Source: Chloroflexota bacterium
Lineage (GTDB): Bacteria > Chloroflexota > Dehalococcoidia > Bin125
Length of the DNA stretch: 8,116 bases
Reading direction: 5' to 3'
Assembly: GCA_026705105.1 (NCBI GenBank)
Contig: JAPPBK010000327.1
Location: 1 to 8,116, forward strand
Every line of letters begins with the position of its first letter. Positions within the stretch are counted from its first letter, which is position 1. Below the pieces are notes generated by a model. The model was not told where the DNA came from. It ran no database searches and was given only the letters and a program-made list of their open reading frames with translations. The position numbers were made by a program, and so were the translations under genes. Below are positions 6,812 through 8,116 of this stretch, one piece after another.

Positions 6812-7600
6812 ATGGGACTGCTCGACGGCAAGGCGGCGCTAGTCACCGGCGGCGCATCGGGAATCGGACTGGCGGCGGCGCGGCGGTTCGCAGAAGAGGG
6901 CGCCCAGGTGGCGATCGCCGACCGCAACGCCGACGGCGCGGCCGAGGCCGCCCGCGAGATTGGCTCGGAGGCGGTCGCCGTCACCGCCGACGTGACCAAC
7001 GAAGATGACGTGGCGAACATGGTGATGTCCTGCGTCGACCGCTTCGGCAGGCTCGACATTGCCTTCAACAACGCGGGTATCGGCGGCTTCTCTCCGATCC
7101 AGGACTACCCGCTGGCCCAGTTCCAGCAGGTGATCGACGTCTGCCTGACGGGCGTCTTCCTCTGCATCAAGCACGAGTCCAAGCACCTGATCGGACAGGG
7201 CTCGGGCGGGTCGATCATCAACACCGCATCGCTCAACAGTATCCAGGCGACCGAGGGACTGTCCGCCTATTGCTCGGCCAAGGCGGGCGTGGCGATGCTA
7301 ACCAAGGTCTCGGCGCTCGAACTCGGTCGGTACGGCATTCGCGTCAACAGCATTGGCCCCGGCCTGATCCGCACGCCGCTGACACAGGGTCTGCGCGACA
7401 TTCCCGAGCTGGAAGAGGCGTTTGCGCACGAGGCGCCGCTCGGGCGGATTGGCGAGCCGGATGATGTGGCCCAGCTTGCGCTCTGGCTCGCCTCCGACGC
7501 CTCCTCGCTGATGACCGGGCAGACGGTCCAACTCAACGGCGGCGCCGACATCAACAAGTATCCGCCGCTGTTCGAGTTCTTCGGCCAGCAGGCGCTGTAA
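6812..7600 (+). CDS. Short-chain dehydrogenase/reductase, second of tandem pair
   Basis: A 262-residue classical SDR, collinear with the preceding gene product. Motifs: TGGASGIG (12-19), Asp37 (NAD(H) preference expected), NNAG (86-89), Ser140, Tyr153 and Lys157. Cys111 (VCLTG) stands where the tetrad Asn normally lies, as in the paralogue. The region GPGLIRTP (182-189) and the loop after it differ from the paralogue, as do the last 20 residues or so (ending in FFGQQAL). Since this area usually forms the substrate lid and C-terminal contacts, the two enzymes may act on different substrates. The frame is open far upstream (to 6155, inside the previous gene), but GGAGG at 6799-6803 and the SDR N-terminus fix the start at 6812. 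It is probably cotranscribed with its neighbours. Substrate unknown. Confidence 0.95.
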   Translation: MGLLDGKAALVTGGASGIGLAAARRFAEEGAQVAIADRNADGAAEAAREIGSEAVAVTADVTNEDDVANMVMSCVDRFGRLDIAFNNAGIGGFSPIQDYPLAQFQQVIDVCLTGVFLCIKHESKHLIGQGSGGSIINTASLNSIQATEGLSAYCSAKAGVAMLTKVSALELGRYGIRVNSIGPGLIRTPLTQGLRDIPELEEAFAHEAPLGRIGEPDDVAQLALWLASDASSLMTGQTVQLNGGADINKYPPLFEFFGQQAL

Positions 7601-7608
7601 TCCGTAGA

Positions 7609-7659
7609 CTGCCTGCCGACTGAGAGACTCCAGTCGTCTGAGAGTCAGTCGGGAGGCAG
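7609..7659 (+). promoter_or_regulatory. Long hairpin burying the ribosome binding site of third SDR gene
   Basis: The left arm CTGCCTGCCGACTGA (7609-7623) pairs with the right arm TCAGTCGGGAGGCAG (7645-7659) at 14 of 15 positions; the only mismatch is G7615 against G7653. Inside, AGAC (7625-7628) can pair with GTCT (7636-7639) around a 7-base loop. The right arm contains GGGAGG (7651-7656), the ribosome binding site of the third SDR gene, whose ATG is at 7662. The base of the stem ends two bases before the start codon. No T-run follows on either strand, so an ordinary intrinsic terminator is unlikely. The structure fits translational control by occlusion of the ribosome binding site (a thermosensor, a ligand- or protein-released switch, or opening by ribosomes from the upstream gene) or a dyad bound by a protein on DNA. 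Confidence 0.75.
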
Positions 7660-7661
7660 CC

Positions 7662-8116
7662 ATGCGAGAGTTTGCGGGCAACACAGCAGTCGTGACGGGC
7701 GCGGCGAGCGGCATGGGCCTGGCGTTCGCCCGGCGCTTCGCGGCCGAGGGGATGAACGTCGTCCTTGCCGACATTGAGGAAGACGCGCTGCAGACGCAAG
7801 TGACGCGGCTCCAACAGGAAGAACGCAATGTGCTTGGGGTCGTGGTCGACACGATGCGACGCGAGGCGCTGGAGCATCTGCGCGACCGGACCATCGCCGA
7901 GTACGGCAATGTCCACATCCTGGTCAACAACGCCGGCGTCGCCGGCGGGGAAGACTCGGGCGTCCGACCTGATGGTTCGGTGATTGGTTCGTGGGAGATC
8001 TCCGACGAGACCTGGAACTGGATCATGGGGGTGAACTTCTGGGGTGTGCTCTACGGCATCCATGTCGTTGCTGGAAACTGGCTCGATCAGGCGGCCCGCT
8101 CGGCGGCCTGGCGGAT
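7662..8116 (+). CDS. Short-chain dehydrogenase/reductase, third in row, 3' end missing
   Basis: The ATG at 7662 opens a frame that stays open for 151 codons to the window edge, about the N-terminal half of an SDR. TGAASGMG (12-19) is the nucleotide-binding motif, Asp37 suggests NAD(H), and NNAG is at 89-92. WNWIMGVNFWGVLYG (118-132) contains Asn125 of the catalytic tetrad, unlike the two upstream paralogues. The insertion GGEDSGVRPDGSVIGS (95-110) lengthens the segment between NNAG and the Asn-containing helix. The frame should soon reach the Ser motif; the last bases (CGG AT) could be the beginning of an R-I-V-N-T-A-S type strand, so I see no frameshift. The gene belongs to a different SDR subgroup from its neighbours and was probably not part of the same duplication. 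The active-site Ser, Tyr and Lys lie outside the window. Confidence 0.9.
   Translation, partial: MREFAGNTAVVTGAASGMGLAFARRFAAEGMNVVLADIEEDALQTQVTRLQQEERNVLGVVVDTMRREALEHLRDRTIAEYGNVHILVNNAGVAGGEDSGVRPDGSVIGSWEISDETWNWIMGVNFWGVLYGIHVVAGNWLDQAARSAAWR

Noticed and set aside
7601..7661. Intrinsic terminator between the second and third SDR genes
   Set aside because: The hairpin is strong, but no T-run follows it on either strand, and its arm includes the next gene's ribosome binding site.
8062..8116. Possible frameshift near the end of the third SDR gene, because other frames read LLETGS and LGGLAD
   Set aside because: The original frame remains compatible with the family: the Leu and Gln positions fit the helix, and the final CGG AT could begin the strand leading to the Ser motif. 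The window ends before this can be tested.

Overview
This is a high-GC bacterial chromosomal window holding eight protein-coding genes, two of them cut by the window edges. No RNA genes, CRISPR arrays, insertion sequences or phage genes were seen. Gene density is high, intergenic gaps are short, and most genes have recognisable purine-rich ribosome binding sites. The MoxR and DUF58 protein styles and the run of short-chain dehydrogenases (SDRs) would fit a Chloroflexota (Thermomicrobia-like) or other GC-rich soil or thermal bacterium. That placement is a weak inference from protein style only.

Left part (1-5043): a cinA-type gene on the minus strand runs off the left edge. It diverges across a 98-base gap from a plus-strand cluster of three genes: a MoxR-type AAA+ ATPase, a DUF58 protein with a degenerate von Willebrand A-like domain, and a polytopic membrane protein ending in a DUF4129 domain. 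The last two overlap by one base (TGATG). This is the widespread MoxR-DUF58-transglutaminase arrangement, thought to act in protein maturation or envelope-related chaperoning. Here, however, the third protein has lost the transglutaminase domain and keeps only a short acidic, proline-rich linker in its place.

Middle (5051-5833): one minus-strand gene codes for an unrecognised protein with about eight membrane segments. It is convergent with the DUF4129 gene (7 bases between the stops) and divergent from the SDR genes.

Right part (5937-8116): three SDR oxidoreductase genes lie in tandem on the plus strand, the last cut by the window edge. The first two are about 64% identical without gaps over roughly 250 residues, so they are a tandem duplication. 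Both have Cys where classical SDRs have the catalytic-tetrad Asn. Their leaders are the most unusual non-coding sequence here. The first has an imperfect direct duplication of its start region plus TTGCAA-containing inverted repeats. The third has a long, nearly perfect hairpin that buries its ribosome binding site. The second and third leaders share a motif at the same distance from the start codon.

I see no clear new defence or mobile system. The observations best worth following are the SDR leader structures, the Asn-to-Cys change in both paralogues, and the transglutaminase-less membrane protein of the MoxR cluster.
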